Below, one piece after another: positions 7,013-16,774 of a stretch of 64,000 nucleotides of DNA (positions within the stretch are counted from its first letter, which is position 1; each line of letters begins with the position of its first letter). A model generated the notes under the pieces. It was not told the DNA's origin. It worked only from the letters and a program-made list of their open reading frames with translations, and searched no databases. The stretch is taken from NCBI GenBank assembly GCA_964530115.1, contig CAZGYD010000192.1, forward strand, positions 1 to 64,000, written 5' to 3'. This DNA is from Fen-999 sp964530115. GTDB lineage: Bacteria > Pseudomonadota > Gammaproteobacteria > Burkholderiales > Rhodocyclaceae. The position numbers and the translations under genes were made by a program.

Positions 7013-8998
7013 TCAGCCGCGGTAAGACGCCGCGAGCACCCTGAGGTCGTCGGCCACCGTCGCGAGCAGGCCGTCCCAGTCCTGGAAGCGCTGCTGGCGG
7101 TAGAGCCGCATCGTCGGATACCAGGGCGTATCGTTCCTGCCCAGCAGCCAGCGCCAATCGGGATTGACCGGCAGGAGAAGCCAGACCGGCCGCCCCAGCG
7201 CGCCGGCCAGATGCGCGACCGAGGTATCGACGGAGATCAGCAGATCGACGTTCATCAGCGCCGCGGCCGTGTCGTCGAAATTCGAGAAGCGGCTGCCGAG
7301 CTCCTCGATCTCGAGGTCCTTCTGCAACCGTTCCAACTGGGCGGCATCGGGCCCGCGCAACAGGCTGAACCAGCGCACGCCCGGCACTCCCGCCAGGCGC
7401 GTGATCTTCTCCGTCGGGCAGGAGCGCTGCGGATCGTTGCTGTGGGTCGGGCTGCCCGACCAGACGAGGCCCACGCGCAGTCCGGGTCCCCGCACCATTT
7501 CCTGCCGCCAGCGGTCGACGAGCCCGGGATCTGCCGCGAGATAAGGCACCTCATGCGGAAGGTTCGAAAGATCGATGCCGAGCAGATGCGGCAGGCTCAT
7601 CAGCCGAACCCAGACGTCATGCTCCGGCAGGCTGCCGTAACCGAGCGGCAGCTCGACGACTTCATCGGCGAGACCGCTGCGTCCGAGGAGGCTGCCGAGC
7701 CCGACCTGGCAGACGAGGATCACGCGCGCGCCACGCCGGCGCAGCAGCGGCAGCAGGCGCACGCACTGGATGGTGTCGCCGAAGCCCTGCTCCCAGACGA
7801 CGGCGATCGTTTTCCCGTCGATCGGCTCGCCGGACCAGAGCGGTCTGTCCGATTCGATGGCGCGAAGGCCGGTCTGAAAACGCACCTCCCATTCCTCCCA
7901 ACCCTCGCGAAAGCGGCCGAGACGCAGCAGGGCGAGGGCGCGATTGAAGCGGAACATCGCGTTGCCGCTGCTGCGGCGTACCAGTTCGTCGAGCAGCGGC
8001 AGGGTCCGTTCGTGGCGCAGGGTCTGATCGTAGAGATAGATCAGCCCGCGGCGCGCCGGAAAGGATTCTGGGTTGCGCTCCAGCATCTCCTCGAGGAGCG
8101 CTTCCGCGGCTTCGGTTTCGCCGCGATTGAAACGCGCGATGGCGATGGCCGACTCGGCGTCGTCGCGCAATTGTGGCGCGAGTTCGCCAGCCCGCCGGTA
8201 GTGCTGCTCCGCCAGCTGATAGGCCTTGAGCCGGACGCAAAGCTCGCCGAGCTGGTAGTGGATCTCGGCGTCGGCGGGCGCCAGTTCGAGCGCCCGGCTC
8301 GCCGCGACCAGCGACTCGGCGTATTCGTTGGCCCAGAAGCGGAAGCGCGCGAGTTCCAGCCACGCCCTGGCGTTGTCGGGCTGGAGGGCGGTGTAGCGCT
8401 TCATCACCTCGAGGCCTTCGGCGCGCTGGCCGCGCATCGCATAGAGCCGCGCCAGCGAGGCGAGAACGGCGGGGTCGTCCGGCGTGGCTTCCCTCGCACT
8501 TTCGAGCATCGCCACCGCCTCGTCGATGCGCTCCTCGCCGAGATAGGCGTCGGCGAGGCGCAGCCGCACCTCGGGGTGTTCCCGCGCCACCGGGAGCAGG
8601 GCCTCAAGAATCGTCCGCGCCTGCCGATAACGACCGGCGGCGGTCAGCGCTTCGGCCCAGAGCACCCGATCATGAACACCGGCCACCGGCAGCGCACAGA
8701 GCCGCTCATAGACCGCGGCCGCCGCCTGCGCATCCATCGCCTCCATGTGCAGCGCGCCCAGTAGCCGTAGCGCGGTTTCGTCGCCCGGGTGAGTCGCAAG
8801 AAGTCCTTCGAGAATGCTGCGGGCCTCCTCGCCGCGCCCCTGCTTCCAGAGGAGGATGGCCCGCATGCGCGCGACCTCGGGATCGTCAGGCGCTCGCGCG
8901 TATGCTGCCGTGATGATGCCATCCGCCTCCCCGATGCGCCCCGCAGCGAGCAGATCGAGCACCTGCACAGTCAGTTCCGCTGCCATGACACTCCCCAA
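7013..8998 (-). CDS. Large TPR protein with GT9-like domain next to flagellin
   Basis: A 661-residue protein. About 400 N-terminal residues are tandem TPR motifs (roughly ten repeats, e.g. AYQLAEQHYRRAGELAP). The remainder mirrors the 4890-6275 product: LGRFREGWEEWEVRF, WSGEPI, WEQGFGDTIQCVRLLP, RLMSLPHLLG and ISVDTSVAHLAGALGRP, a GT-B/heptosyltransferase-like half. There is no signal peptide. A GGGGAG ribosome site precedes the ATG at 8998. The gene is divergent from fliC. TPR-GT fusions beside flagellin commonly act in flagellin glycosylation; here that is inference. The last codons and stop overlap a degenerate dispersed repeat. Confidence 0.75.
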   Translation of the reverse strand: MGSVMAAELTVQVLDLLAAGRIGEADGIITAAYARAPDDPEVARMRAILLWKQGRGEEARSILEGLLATHPGDETALRLLGALHMEAMDAQAAAAVYERLCALPVAGVHDRVLWAEALTAAGRYRQARTILEALLPVAREHPEVRLRLADAYLGEERIDEAVAMLESAREATPDDPAVLASLARLYAMRGQRAEGLEVMKRYTALQPDNARAWLELARFRFWANEYAESLVAASRALELAPADAEIHYQLGELCVRLKAYQLAEQHYRRAGELAPQLRDDAESAIAIARFNRGETEAAEALLEEMLERNPESFPARRGLIYLYDQTLRHERTLPLLDELVRRSSGNAMFRFNRALALLRLGRFREGWEEWEVRFQTGLRAIESDRPLWSGEPIDGKTIAVVWEQGFGDTIQCVRLLPLLRRRGARVILVCQVGLGSLLGRSGLADEVVELPLGYGSLPEHDVWVRLMSLPHLLGIDLSNLPHEVPYLAADPGLVDRWRQEMVRGPGLRVGLVWSGSPTHSNDPQRSCPTEKITRLAGVPGVRWFSLLRGPDAAQLERLQKDLEIEELGSRFSNFDDTAAALMNVDLLISVDTSVAHLAGALGRPVWLLLPVNPDWRWLLGRNDTPWYPTMRLYRQQRFQDWDGLLATVADDLRVLAASYRG

Positions 8999-9086
8999 GT
9001 CGACGAGATGCCATCGATTCTACCGGCAGCGGATCCCGCCGTCCGTCGGCTGGAACCCGCCTCCCGGCAGCATTCCCGAAGTCGCC

Positions 9087-9113
9087 TAAAGTTTTCCAAA
9101 GGCCAGACGATAC
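9087..9113 (+). promoter_or_regulatory. Sigma-28 (FliA) promoter of fliC
   Basis: TAAAGTTT at 9087-9094, an 11-bp spacer, then GACGATAC at 9106-9113. The consensus is TAAAGTTT-N11-GCCGATAA, so the -35 is perfect and the -10 matches 6 of 8. The fliC leader contains a small hairpin, GTGGG...CCCAC, at 9145-9159, before the AAAGGA ribosome site. The rest of the 8999-9192 gap shows nothing else. Confidence 0.85.
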
Positions 9114-9192
9114 AGCGGCCAACGGGAGCAAATTTCCCGCGAGCGTGGGTAAAGCCCACATTGGACGAGCCCCTCTGAGAAAGGACAATGCA

Positions 9193-10002
9193 ATGCCCCA
9201 GATCATCAATACCAACATCATGTCGCTCAATGCGCAACGCAATCTCGCAACGAGCGAGGGCTCTCTGGCCCAGTCCCTGCAACGTCTATCTTCCGGCCTG
9301 CGCGTCAATAGCGCCAAGGACGATGCCGCCGGTCTCGCCATCGGCACGCGCATGGATGCGCAGGTTCGCGGCATGAACGTCGCCATCCGCAACGCCTCCG
9401 ACGGCATTTCCGCCGCGCAGACCGCCGAAGGCGGCCTCATCGAGGTCACCAATGCGCTCCAGCGCATGCGCGAACTGGCGATGCAGGCGGCCAACGGCAC
9501 CAACACGACGGCCGAGATCGCGCTGCTCAACACCGAATACCAGCAGCTGTCGGCAGAGATCGACCGTATCGTCGGCGCCACCAAGTTCAACGGCGTCACC
9601 GTTCTGCAAAACACGGCTGCGACGGTATACCAAGTCGGTGCCAACAGCGGCGACACCATCACGGTCTCGGCGATCAGCATCGCCTCCGGCAGCTTCAGCC
9701 TCGGCAGCCTCAGCGACAACGCTTCGGGCGCCACGGCGCTCACCGCCATCGACTCGGCGCTGAACACGGTCAACTCGCATCGCGCCACCCTCGGCGCCGT
9801 GCAGAACCGTTTCGAGTCCACGATCGCCAACCTGCGCGTCTCGGTCGAGAACCAGGCCGCCGCAAAGAGCCGCATCATGGACGCTGACTTCGCTGCGGAA
9901 ACCGCGGCACTGACGCGCGCCCAGATCCTGCAGCAGGCGGGTACGGCGATGCTCGCGCAGGCGAACGCTGTGCCGCAGAACGTGCTCACCCTGCTCCGCT
10001 AA
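9193..10002 (+). CDS. fliC: Flagellin
   Basis: A 269-residue filament subunit. The N-terminal D0/D1 region (INTNIMSLNAQRNL, QRLSSGLRVNSAKDDAAGLAI) and C-terminal D1/D0 region (ENQAAAKSRIMDADFAAE, then QANAVPQNVLTLLR) are fully conserved. The central variable part is only about 80 residues, so this is a short flagellin with a minimal D2 domain. ATG 9193 follows AAAGGA at a good distance; an in-frame ATG at 9145 lies in the leader hairpin and is not used. It is exported by the FliPQR/FlhAB gate with FliS as chaperone. Transcription starts from a sigma-28 promoter. The surface-exposed Ser/Thr-rich middle could be glycosylated by the adjacent TPR/GT9-like enzymes. Confidence 0.97.
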   Translation: MPQIINTNIMSLNAQRNLATSEGSLAQSLQRLSSGLRVNSAKDDAAGLAIGTRMDAQVRGMNVAIRNASDGISAAQTAEGGLIEVTNALQRMRELAMQAANGTNTTAEIALLNTEYQQLSAEIDRIVGATKFNGVTVLQNTAATVYQVGANSGDTITVSAISIASGSFSLGSLSDNASGATALTAIDSALNTVNSHRATLGAVQNRFESTIANLRVSVENQAAAKSRIMDADFAAETAALTRAQILQQAGTAMLAQANAVPQNVLTLLR

Positions 10003-10025
10003 CCGGGGAAGCGACGTAAAGACGG

Positions 10026-10057
10026 CGACGGACGGGATCGAGGCATCCCGTCCGTCG
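10026..10057 (+). terminator. Strong hairpin after fliC
   Basis: A 13-bp perfect stem, CGACGGACGGGAT / ATCCCGTCCGTCG, with a 6-base loop, 24 bp after the fliC stop. There is no U-tract. It should either terminate or stabilise the 3' end of the abundant fliC message and reduce read-through into flaG. Confidence 0.65.
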
Positions 10058-10079
10058 TCGCCCATCCGGGAGAACTCGC

Positions 10080-10442
10080 ATGGCCATCACTCCAGTCGGA
10101 AACGGCGTAGCTCCAGTGGCGCGGCCTTCCTCCGCGGCTGGCGCGGCGCAGGTCCGCCCGGCCGTTACCGGCGCCACGGCCAGCGAAACGCGACAGGCGC
10201 AGGCGCCCCTGCCCGATCGCCGCCAAGTGGAGCAGGTGGTCGCCCAAGTGGCGCAGGCCGTCAAACCGGCTACGGCGAGCAAGCTCCAGTTCTCGATCGA
10301 CGACGAGACCGGCCGCACGGTCATCCGCGTCGTCGACGAGCAGACCGGCGAGACGATCCGCCAGATCCCCAGCGAGGAGATCATGGCCATCGCCCGCAAC
10401 CTCGACCGCCTGCAGGGGCTGCTGGTCCGCCAGGAAGCCTGA
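10080..10442 (+). CDS. flaG: FlaG family protein
   Basis: A 120-residue protein. The N-terminal half is low-complexity Ala/Val/Pro-rich; the C-terminal half is the FlaG domain (LQFSIDDETGRTVIRVVDEQTGETIRQIP, then SEEIMAIARNLDRLQGLLV). FlaG family proteins affect filament length and lie beside fliD and flagellin in polar flagellar loci. A GGGAGAA ribosome site precedes ATG 10080. No sigma-28 box of its own was found; it is followed by a clear intrinsic terminator, so it forms the end of the fliC unit. Confidence 0.9.
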   Translation: MAITPVGNGVAPVARPSSAAGAAQVRPAVTGATASETRQAQAPLPDRRQVEQVVAQVAQAVKPATASKLQFSIDDETGRTVIRVVDEQTGETIRQIPSEEIMAIARNLDRLQGLLVRQEA

Positions 10443-10480
10443 GCGGCGCATGGCGCCGCCCCTCGGCAATCCCCAAGGAA

Positions 10481-10503
10481 AGCCCGCCTCGCGCGGGCTT
10501 TTT
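10481..10503 (+). terminator. Intrinsic terminator after flaG
   Basis: The stem AGCCCGC / GCGGGCT has a 5-base loop and runs straight into TTTTT. It lies 39 bp downstream of the flaG stop and separates fliC-flaG from fliD. Confidence 0.9.
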
Positions 10504-10560
10504 CACCTTCAGTCTCGGGCCGTTGTGCCGTAAATTGGGTCATCGTACGAGGAGCCTTCC

Positions 10561-11901
10561 ATGGCATCGATTTCATCCGCGGGCATCGGTTCCGGCCTCG
10601 ACATCGAAGGCATCATCACCAAGCTGATGACGGTTGAGCGTCAGCCGATCACCGCCCTCGAAAAACAGCAGGCGTCCTACCAGTCGCGGATTTCCGCGCT
10701 CGGCGCGTTGAAGTCCGCGATCTCGGCCGTGCAGACCGCGGCCACGGCGCTTGTGCCGCCGGCGGGACGTAGCGCGACGGCCCACTTCTCGACCTTTTCG
10801 GCCACGCTTTCGGACGGCCGCCTCGGTACCGTGACGGCCGACAGCGGGGCCGCTTCCGCCATCGGCGATCATTCGATCCGGGTTCTGCAGACTGCGCGCG
10901 CCGCGCGGGTCGTGTTCGCCGCCAATCCGACGATCACCGCCGGCCAGATGACCATCGACGCCGGCAATGGCGCCTTCGATGTCGCCGTCACCGACGGCAT
11001 GAGCCTCGCCGCACTGCGCGACGCGATCAACGCCGCCCGGGGTGGCGTCACGGCGACCCTGATCGGTGGCGGCACGCAGCTCATGCTCACCCGCGACAGC
11101 GGCGGCGACGGCACGCAGATCACGATTTCCGGTGACGACGTCGGCCTGGTCACGGCATCGAACACGACCGGGCAGAACGCGCGGATCGAGCTCGACGGCG
11201 TCGAGATCACGAGCACGACCAATACCTTCGCCGACGTCGTCGATGGCGTCGACTTCAGGCTCGCCGCGACCGCCGCGGCCGACTCGACCGCGACGCTCAG
11301 CGTCACCGCCGATACCCGCGGCCGCAGCACGGAGCTGATCAACGCCTTCGTCAAGGCCTACAACGACTACGTCGCCAAGGCGAAGGAACTGGGTTTCTAC
11401 GACCAGGCGACCAAGAAAGCCGGGGCCCTGCAGGGTGATTACGTGCTGCGAACGACACAGAGTCGCCTGCAAAGCGTGGTTTTCTCCGAGCCGACCGGTG
11501 TCACGGGATCGATCACCGTCTTTTCCCAGATCGGCGTCAGCGTCACCCGCAGCGGCACGCTCGAAGTCGATTCGACGAAGTTGAACGCGGCACTCGACGG
11601 TAGCTTCCAGGACACGACCGCGTTTCTCGCGGCCTTCGGCAGCGCGATGAAGACGACGACGGACGCGATGCTTGCCAGCGACGGCGCCATCGCCGGTGCC
11701 ACCGAAACCGCCAACGACCGGATTCGCAGCCTGGACAAGCGCCGCGAGGCGCTCGAATACCGCCTGACCCAAATCGAGGCACGTTACCGCCGGCAGTTCA
11801 CCGCGCTGGACAGCATGGTCGCGAGCATGAGCGCCACCAGCAGCTACCTGAGCCGGCAGCTCGACAACCTGCCCGGGTCCGCGAAGAACCGTTCGAACTA
11901 A
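10561..11901 (+). CDS. fliD: Flagellar cap (hook-associated protein 2)
   Basis: A 446-residue filament cap that folds exported flagellin at the tip. The N-terminus (SSAGIGSGLDIEGIITKLM, then EKQQASYQSRISALGALKSA) and the C-terminus (RYRRQFTALDSMVASMSATSSYLSRQLDNL) are diagnostic FliD_N and FliD_C regions flanking the variable D2/D3 head. The length is normal. ATG 10561 has GAGGAG 8 bp upstream. It heads the fliD-fliS-fliT run; no confident sigma-54 or sigma-28 box was found in the 57 bp between the flaG terminator and the start. Confidence 0.95.
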   Translation: MASISSAGIGSGLDIEGIITKLMTVERQPITALEKQQASYQSRISALGALKSAISAVQTAATALVPPAGRSATAHFSTFSATLSDGRLGTVTADSGAASAIGDHSIRVLQTARAARVVFAANPTITAGQMTIDAGNGAFDVAVTDGMSLAALRDAINAARGGVTATLIGGGTQLMLTRDSGGDGTQITISGDDVGLVTASNTTGQNARIELDGVEITSTTNTFADVVDGVDFRLAATAAADSTATLSVTADTRGRSTELINAFVKAYNDYVAKAKELGFYDQATKKAGALQGDYVLRTTQSRLQSVVFSEPTGVTGSITVFSQIGVSVTRSGTLEVDSTKLNAALDGSFQDTTAFLAAFGSAMKTTTDAMLASDGAIAGATETANDRIRSLDKRREALEYRLTQIEARYRRQFTALDSMVASMSATSSYLSRQLDNLPGSAKNRSN

Positions 11902-11922
11902 CCCCAGTTACCGGAGATCGAC

Positions 11923-12348
11923 ATGTTCGGCACCGCCACCAACCCTGCCACGGCTTATGCCACGGTCGCCGTCCAGACCGGCGTCGCCGCGGCTTCCCCG
12001 CTCCAGCTCATCGTCATGCTCTACGACGGCGCCTCGCTGGCGATCGCTTCGGCGGCAGAGCAGATCCGCCAGGGCGACGTCGTCGGAAAGGGTAAGTCGA
12101 TCGCGAAGGCCATCGACATCATCGCCAACGGACTGAAAGTGAGTCTCGATCGGGAAGTCGGCGGCGAACTCGCCGGCCGCCTGGCTGCGCTTTACGACTA
12201 CATGGTCAACCGGCTGCTGCATGCCAACCTGCACAACGATGACGCAGCACTCAAGGAGGTTTCCGGGCTGCTCGCGGAACTCAAAGGCGCCTGGGAAGAA
12301 ATAGCCAACGATCCCGCCGTTCTTTCCCGGAACGGGGCCGTCGCCTGA
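11923..12348 (+). CDS. fliS: Flagellin export chaperone FliS
   Basis: A 141-residue helical chaperone that binds the flagellin C-terminus in the cytoplasm before export. Diagnostic features are the AYATVAVQTGVAAASPLQLIVMLYDGA start, the ANGLKVSLDREVGGELAGRL segment and YDYMVNRLLHANLHND. It lies 21 bp after fliD with CCGGAGATC as ribosome site, within the fliD-S-T unit. Confidence 0.95.
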   Translation: MFGTATNPATAYATVAVQTGVAAASPLQLIVMLYDGASLAIASAAEQIRQGDVVGKGKSIAKAIDIIANGLKVSLDREVGGELAGRLAALYDYMVNRLLHANLHNDDAALKEVSGLLAELKGAWEEIANDPAVLSRNGAVA

Positions 12349-12356
12349 GCCTTACC

Positions 12357-12689
12357 ATGCCGGCGATGCCGTCACAGATCGAAATCTACGAGGAAATGAG
12401 CGCGCTCTCGGCCCGCATGGTCGAGGCGGCCCGGTCGCATGACTGGGAAAACCTCATCGCGCTGGAAAAGTCCGTCGCCGCCCTGCGCCAGACACTGACC
12501 GCCGAGGACGACAACGGCCGTCTCTCCGACGACGAGATCGAACTCAAGCGTACGCTGATCCAGCGGATCCTCGACGACGACGCCGAGATCCGCCGCCACA
12601 CCGAGCCCTGGATGGAAAAGCTGCGCCGCTTCCTCGGCGACAACGCGCAGCGCAAGCAGGTCGAACGCGCCTACGGCGCCACCTCCTGA
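12357..12689 (+). CDS. fliT: FliT-like export chaperone
   Basis: A 110-residue, highly charged helical protein 8 bp downstream of fliS. Residues about 10-45 (YEEMSALSARMVEAARSHDWENLIALEKSV) resemble the FliT core, and a C-terminal helix runs RRFLGDNAQRKQVERAYG. FliT proteins chaperone the FliD cap and, in enterics, control FlhDC. The identification rests on size, helical pattern and position after fliS, so the call is good but not certain. ATG 12357 and ATG 12366 are both possible starts. Confidence 0.78.
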   Translation: MPAMPSQIEIYEEMSALSARMVEAARSHDWENLIALEKSVAALRQTLTAEDDNGRLSDDEIELKRTLIQRILDDDAEIRRHTEPWMEKLRRFLGDNAQRKQVERAYGATS

Positions 12690-12749
12690 ACGCCCGAGGG
12701 GCCCGTGACCGCCGATGTCGCCCGGCCTTCGTTTCCCATGAGCTGAACC

Positions 12750-13835
12750 GTGGCCGTGATTCCGCCCGATGCCGGTGTGCGCATGCGCCTGCAGGCGGAG
12801 CAGAGCCTCGTGCAGGCGTTGCAGCCCGTTCGGCCGATTCCCGGCGACCTGCCCGACCTGCAACCGGGCCAGACCTTCACCGCGCGCATCCTCGAACCGC
12901 TCCCGGAAAACACCTTTCGGGCGATGGTCGCCGGACGGCAATTGACTTTGCGGCTGCCGGAGGGCGCCGAACCCGGCGATACGCTCGAGCTGGTGGTCGT
13001 CGAGCGGACCCCCGAGGCGATCATCGCACGGCGTGCGGATGCTCCGCTTGCATCGGGCGGAATCCCGCCCTATCCACACGCGAAACTCTCGACCACGGGG
13101 CGAGCCATCGGCGAACTCCTCCTTGCCGAGGGCGAAACGCCGCAGCCCGCCGCGCTCAATCGCGGCCAGCCCATGCTGCCACAGCCGCCGGCGGGTCAGG
13201 GCATTCCCGCGGCCGAGCTCGCCCGCGCGCTGGCGCGCGCCGTGAGCCAGAGCGGCCTGTTCTATGAATTCCATCAGGCCGAGTGGCTCGCCGGCCAACG
13301 GCCGATCGAGTCCTTGCGCGCCGAACCCCAGGGACGGCTGCCGGCTGCCATGCCGCCCGTCGCGGCCCAGCGTCCGGAACCGGCGACCGACGCCACGGGG
13401 CCGGCACCGGCGGCCGGCGAGCGTGCCGCGGGCGAAGCGGCCGCACCACGATTATCGATCCCAGAAGAGATCCGCCCGATCGTCCAGCAGCAGCTCGACG
13501 CCGTTGTCAGCCAAAGGCTCGCGTGGCATGGTGAAGCCTGGCCCGGGCAGACGATCGACTGGGAAATCCTGCGGCAGCCGGCGGACGAACGCGATGCCGC
13601 CGTTGCCGAACAAGAGGCGGAACGATGGCAGACGACACTGCGTCTGGCCATGCCCCGGCTCGGAGCGATCGAGGCGGTGCTCCAGCTGACCGGCGATGGG
13701 CTGCGGCTGCGCCTGTCGGCAGCGGAGGAGACGACCATCGCCAACCTGCGCGGCCATCTCCCGGAACTCGCGGGGGCGCTCGCCCGCGCCGGCGTGCCGC
13801 TGCAATCGTCGGAGGTGAAGGGTGGAGCCGACTGA
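12750..13835 (+). CDS. Second FliK-like hook-length / secretion-switch protein
   Basis: A 361-residue protein starting at GTG 12750. The N-terminal third (QPGQTFTARILEPLPENTFRAMV, TLRLPEGAEPGDTLELVVV) and the C-terminal third (WQTTLRLAMPRLGAIEAVLQLTGDGLRLRLSA) fit the beta-strand patterns of FliK-family proteins; the middle is Ala/Pro-rich, like a molecular-ruler linker. It is not the main FliK, which lies at 23101-24231 in the fliF cluster. Its 3' end overlaps fhlB by 14 bp, which suggests a two-protein accessory module contacting the export gate. The product assignment is by pattern and context. Confidence 0.7.
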   Translation: MAVIPPDAGVRMRLQAEQSLVQALQPVRPIPGDLPDLQPGQTFTARILEPLPENTFRAMVAGRQLTLRLPEGAEPGDTLELVVVERTPEAIIARRADAPLASGGIPPYPHAKLSTTGRAIGELLLAEGETPQPAALNRGQPMLPQPPAGQGIPAAELARALARAVSQSGLFYEFHQAEWLAGQRPIESLRAEPQGRLPAAMPPVAAQRPEPATDATGPAPAAGERAAGEAAAPRLSIPEEIRPIVQQQLDAVVSQRLAWHGEAWPGQTIDWEILRQPADERDAAVAEQEAERWQTTLRLAMPRLGAIEAVLQLTGDGLRLRLSAAEETTIANLRGHLPELAGALARAGVPLQSSEVKGGAD

Positions 13836-14148
13836 AGACGCGGTCCGTGACGAACGCACCCTCGCGGTCGCCCTCGCCTATGCGCCCGGGGATGCCGCAC
13901 CGCGCGTCGTCGCCAAGGGCCGCGGGCTTCTCGCCGAGGCGATCATCGCCCGTGCCCGCGAGCACGGCATCTACGTGCATCAGTCCTCAGAGCTGGTCGC
14001 GCTGCTGATGCAGGTCGATCTCGACGCCCGCATCCCGCCGCAGCTCTACCTGGCCGTCGCCGAGCTGCTGGCCTGGCTGTACCGGCTCGAGCGCGGAGAG
14101 ACGGCTGCGCCCCCGCCCGAGGCCGCGGTTCCGATACACCAACGATAG
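13822..14148 (+). CDS. fhlB: FhlB: stand-alone FlhB C-terminal-domain homologue
   Basis: A 108-residue protein starting at GTG 13822. It aligns to the FlhB cytoplasmic domain after the autocleavage site: AVALAY, VVAKGRGLLAEAIIARAREHGIYVHQSSELVALL, IPPQLYLAVAELLAWLYRLE. The window's own FlhB has the same stretch (AVALRY... to AVAEVLAYVYRLD) directly after NPTH; NPTH itself is absent here, so this protein cannot self-cleave. Such proteins can partly replace the FlhB C-terminal fragment in substrate recognition (family knowledge). It overlaps the FliK-like gene. Confidence 0.9.
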   Translation: MEPTEDAVRDERTLAVALAYAPGDAAPRVVAKGRGLLAEAIIARAREHGIYVHQSSELVALLMQVDLDARIPPQLYLAVAELLAWLYRLERGETAAPPPEAAVPIHQR

Positions 14149-14160
14149 AATGTGCAGACC

Positions 14161-14952
14161 ATGACCGAGCCGAATGGCACCGCCACCGAGGCCGCAGCAC
14201 CGCACGGTCCGCTGCTGGAACCGGGGGAGTATTCCCAGTATCTGCTTCACGGCAAGGGCGAGATCCTCTTCGTCCTGCGCAGCCTGCTCGCCAGCAGCGA
14301 CCGGATTACGGTCTATTTCAACGAGGGCCGGGATTTCTTCCTCACCGCGGTCATCGCCGTCGACGACGACGGCCTCACGCTCGACTACGGCAGCACGGCA
14401 GAAACGAACGCGCGGGCGCTGAAGGCCGAAAAGCTCTTCTGTGTCACGCAGCACGAGAAGGTCCGCGTGCAGTTCCTGCTGCGCGGCCTGCACGAGATCG
14501 AATTCGAAGGCCGGCCGGCCTTCCGCGCCGACCTGCCCGACAGCGTGCTGCGCCTGCAGCGGCGCGAGTACTACCGGCTGACGACGCCGATCGTCAATCC
14601 GATCAAGTGCGAGATCCCGGTCGTCCGTGCCGATGGCAGCACCGTGACGGTGGCGGCGAACATCGTCGACATCAGCGGCGGCGGCGTGGCGATCGTGGTG
14701 CCGCCGGCCGACGAGCCCTTCGAGCCCGAGATGCGCTTTCCCAACTGCCGGATCGATCTGCCGGAAGTCGGAACCCTGGTCGTCACCCTGCTGGTGCGGA
14801 ACGTCTTCGAGATCACGCTCCGATCCGGCGCCCGCGTCCGCCGGGCCGGCTGCCAGTTCGTGCAACTGCCGGGGACGATGCTCACGCTCGTGCAGCGCTA
14901 CATCATCAAGGTGGAGCGGGAACGCAAGGCGCGGATGTCGGGCATCGGCTGA
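14161..14952 (+). CDS. ycgR: YcgR-type PilZ flagellar brake protein
   Basis: A 263-residue protein with an N-terminal YcgR (PilZN) domain and a C-terminal PilZ domain. The c-di-GMP-binding signature is complete: QRREYYR (RxxxR) at the domain start and DISGGGVAI (D/NxSxxG) downstream. Members bind c-di-GMP and slow or bias the motor through FliG/MotA. ATG 14161 was chosen over GTG 14152. It follows fhlB by 12 bp. The diguanylate cyclase at 3295 and the GGDEF-EAL protein at 41567 are candidate sources of its ligand. Confidence 0.93.
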   Translation: MTEPNGTATEAAAPHGPLLEPGEYSQYLLHGKGEILFVLRSLLASSDRITVYFNEGRDFFLTAVIAVDDDGLTLDYGSTAETNARALKAEKLFCVTQHEKVRVQFLLRGLHEIEFEGRPAFRADLPDSVLRLQRREYYRLTTPIVNPIKCEIPVVRADGSTVTVAANIVDISGGGVAIVVPPADEPFEPEMRFPNCRIDLPEVGTLVVTLLVRNVFEITLRSGARVRRAGCQFVQLPGTMLTLVQRYIIKVERERKARMSGIG

Positions 14953-15034
14953 ACTGAAACCGAAGCGGCGCGGATTACCCGCTCAGCGCCTGAGGGAAAA
15001 TGGGTCGCGACCGCGGCGAATCATTCACCGGCAC

Positions 15035-15361
15035 TCAGACCGGCATGTTCATGATGTCGTTGTAGGCCGTGACCAGCTTGTTGCGCACCTGGACCATCTG
15101 CTGAAAGGCGAGGCTCGCCTTCTGCAGGTTGATCATGACGTCCTGGAGATTGACGTTGTCCTGGCCGGCGGCGAAGTTCTCCGCCATCTGCTGGGCCTGC
15201 TGCTGTGCCTGGTTGACCTGGTCGATCGCCGCGGTGAGCGCCTTGGCGAAGTCCGCCTCGGCGTGTTGCGACGGCTGAGTTTGCAACTTGCCTTGCGCGA
15301 GCGCCGCCGTCGCGCGCAGTTCGCTCAGCATCTGCTCGATGTTGCGGGTGTCGATGGCCAT
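15035..15361 (-). CDS. fliE: MS-ring/rod junction protein
   Basis: A 108-residue basal-body protein that joins the MS ring to the rod. The C-terminal half is the typical FliE pattern (NLQDVMINLQKASLAFQQMVQVRNKLVTAYNDIMNMPV). I chose ATG 15361 (MAIDTRN) because the longer frame runs through the promoter. The N-terminal linker contains LQTQPSQHA, encoded by a copy of the dispersed repeat (15258-15285). It has its own sigma-54 promoter directly after fleR. Confidence 0.95.
   Translation of the reverse strand: MAIDTRNIEQMLSELRATAALAQGKLQTQPSQHAEADFAKALTAAIDQVNQAQQQAQQMAENFAAGQDNVNLQDVMINLQKASLAFQQMVQVRNKLVTAYNDIMNMPV
15258..15285 (+). repeat. Dispersed 28-bp repeat, copy 2 (inside fliE)
   Basis: TCGGCGTGTTGCGACGGCTG then AGTTTGCA, in the plus orientation, antisense to fliE. 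The centre reads GTTGCGAC, a variant shared with copy 6 in flgJ. It is read in the fliE frame as LQTQPSQHA in the variable N-terminal linker. Confidence 0.75.
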
Positions 15362-15399
15362 GGTCTGCGCCTGAACTCCTTCTGCCCTCGATTCTAGTA

Positions 15400-15414
15400 G
15401 CAATCCCCGTGCCG
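15400..15414 (-). promoter_or_regulatory. Sigma-54 promoter of fliE
   Basis: The minus strand reads CGGCACG-GGGA-TTGC: perfect GG at -24, GC at -12 and correct spacing, with only the first base off TGGCACG-N4-TTGC. The expected start point is near 15388, 27 bp before the fliE ATG. It lies in the 66-bp gap between fleR and fliE. Confidence 0.88.
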
Positions 15415-15427
15415 GTACAAACCCGCC

Positions 15428-16758
<1,331 letters not shown>

Positions 16759-16774
<16 letters not shown>

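Noticed and set aside
10017..10043. Possible sigma-28 box before flaG (TAAAGACG-N11-GATCGAGG).
   Set aside because: The -35 half is suggestive but the -10 matches only one base of eight and overlaps the fliC hairpin.
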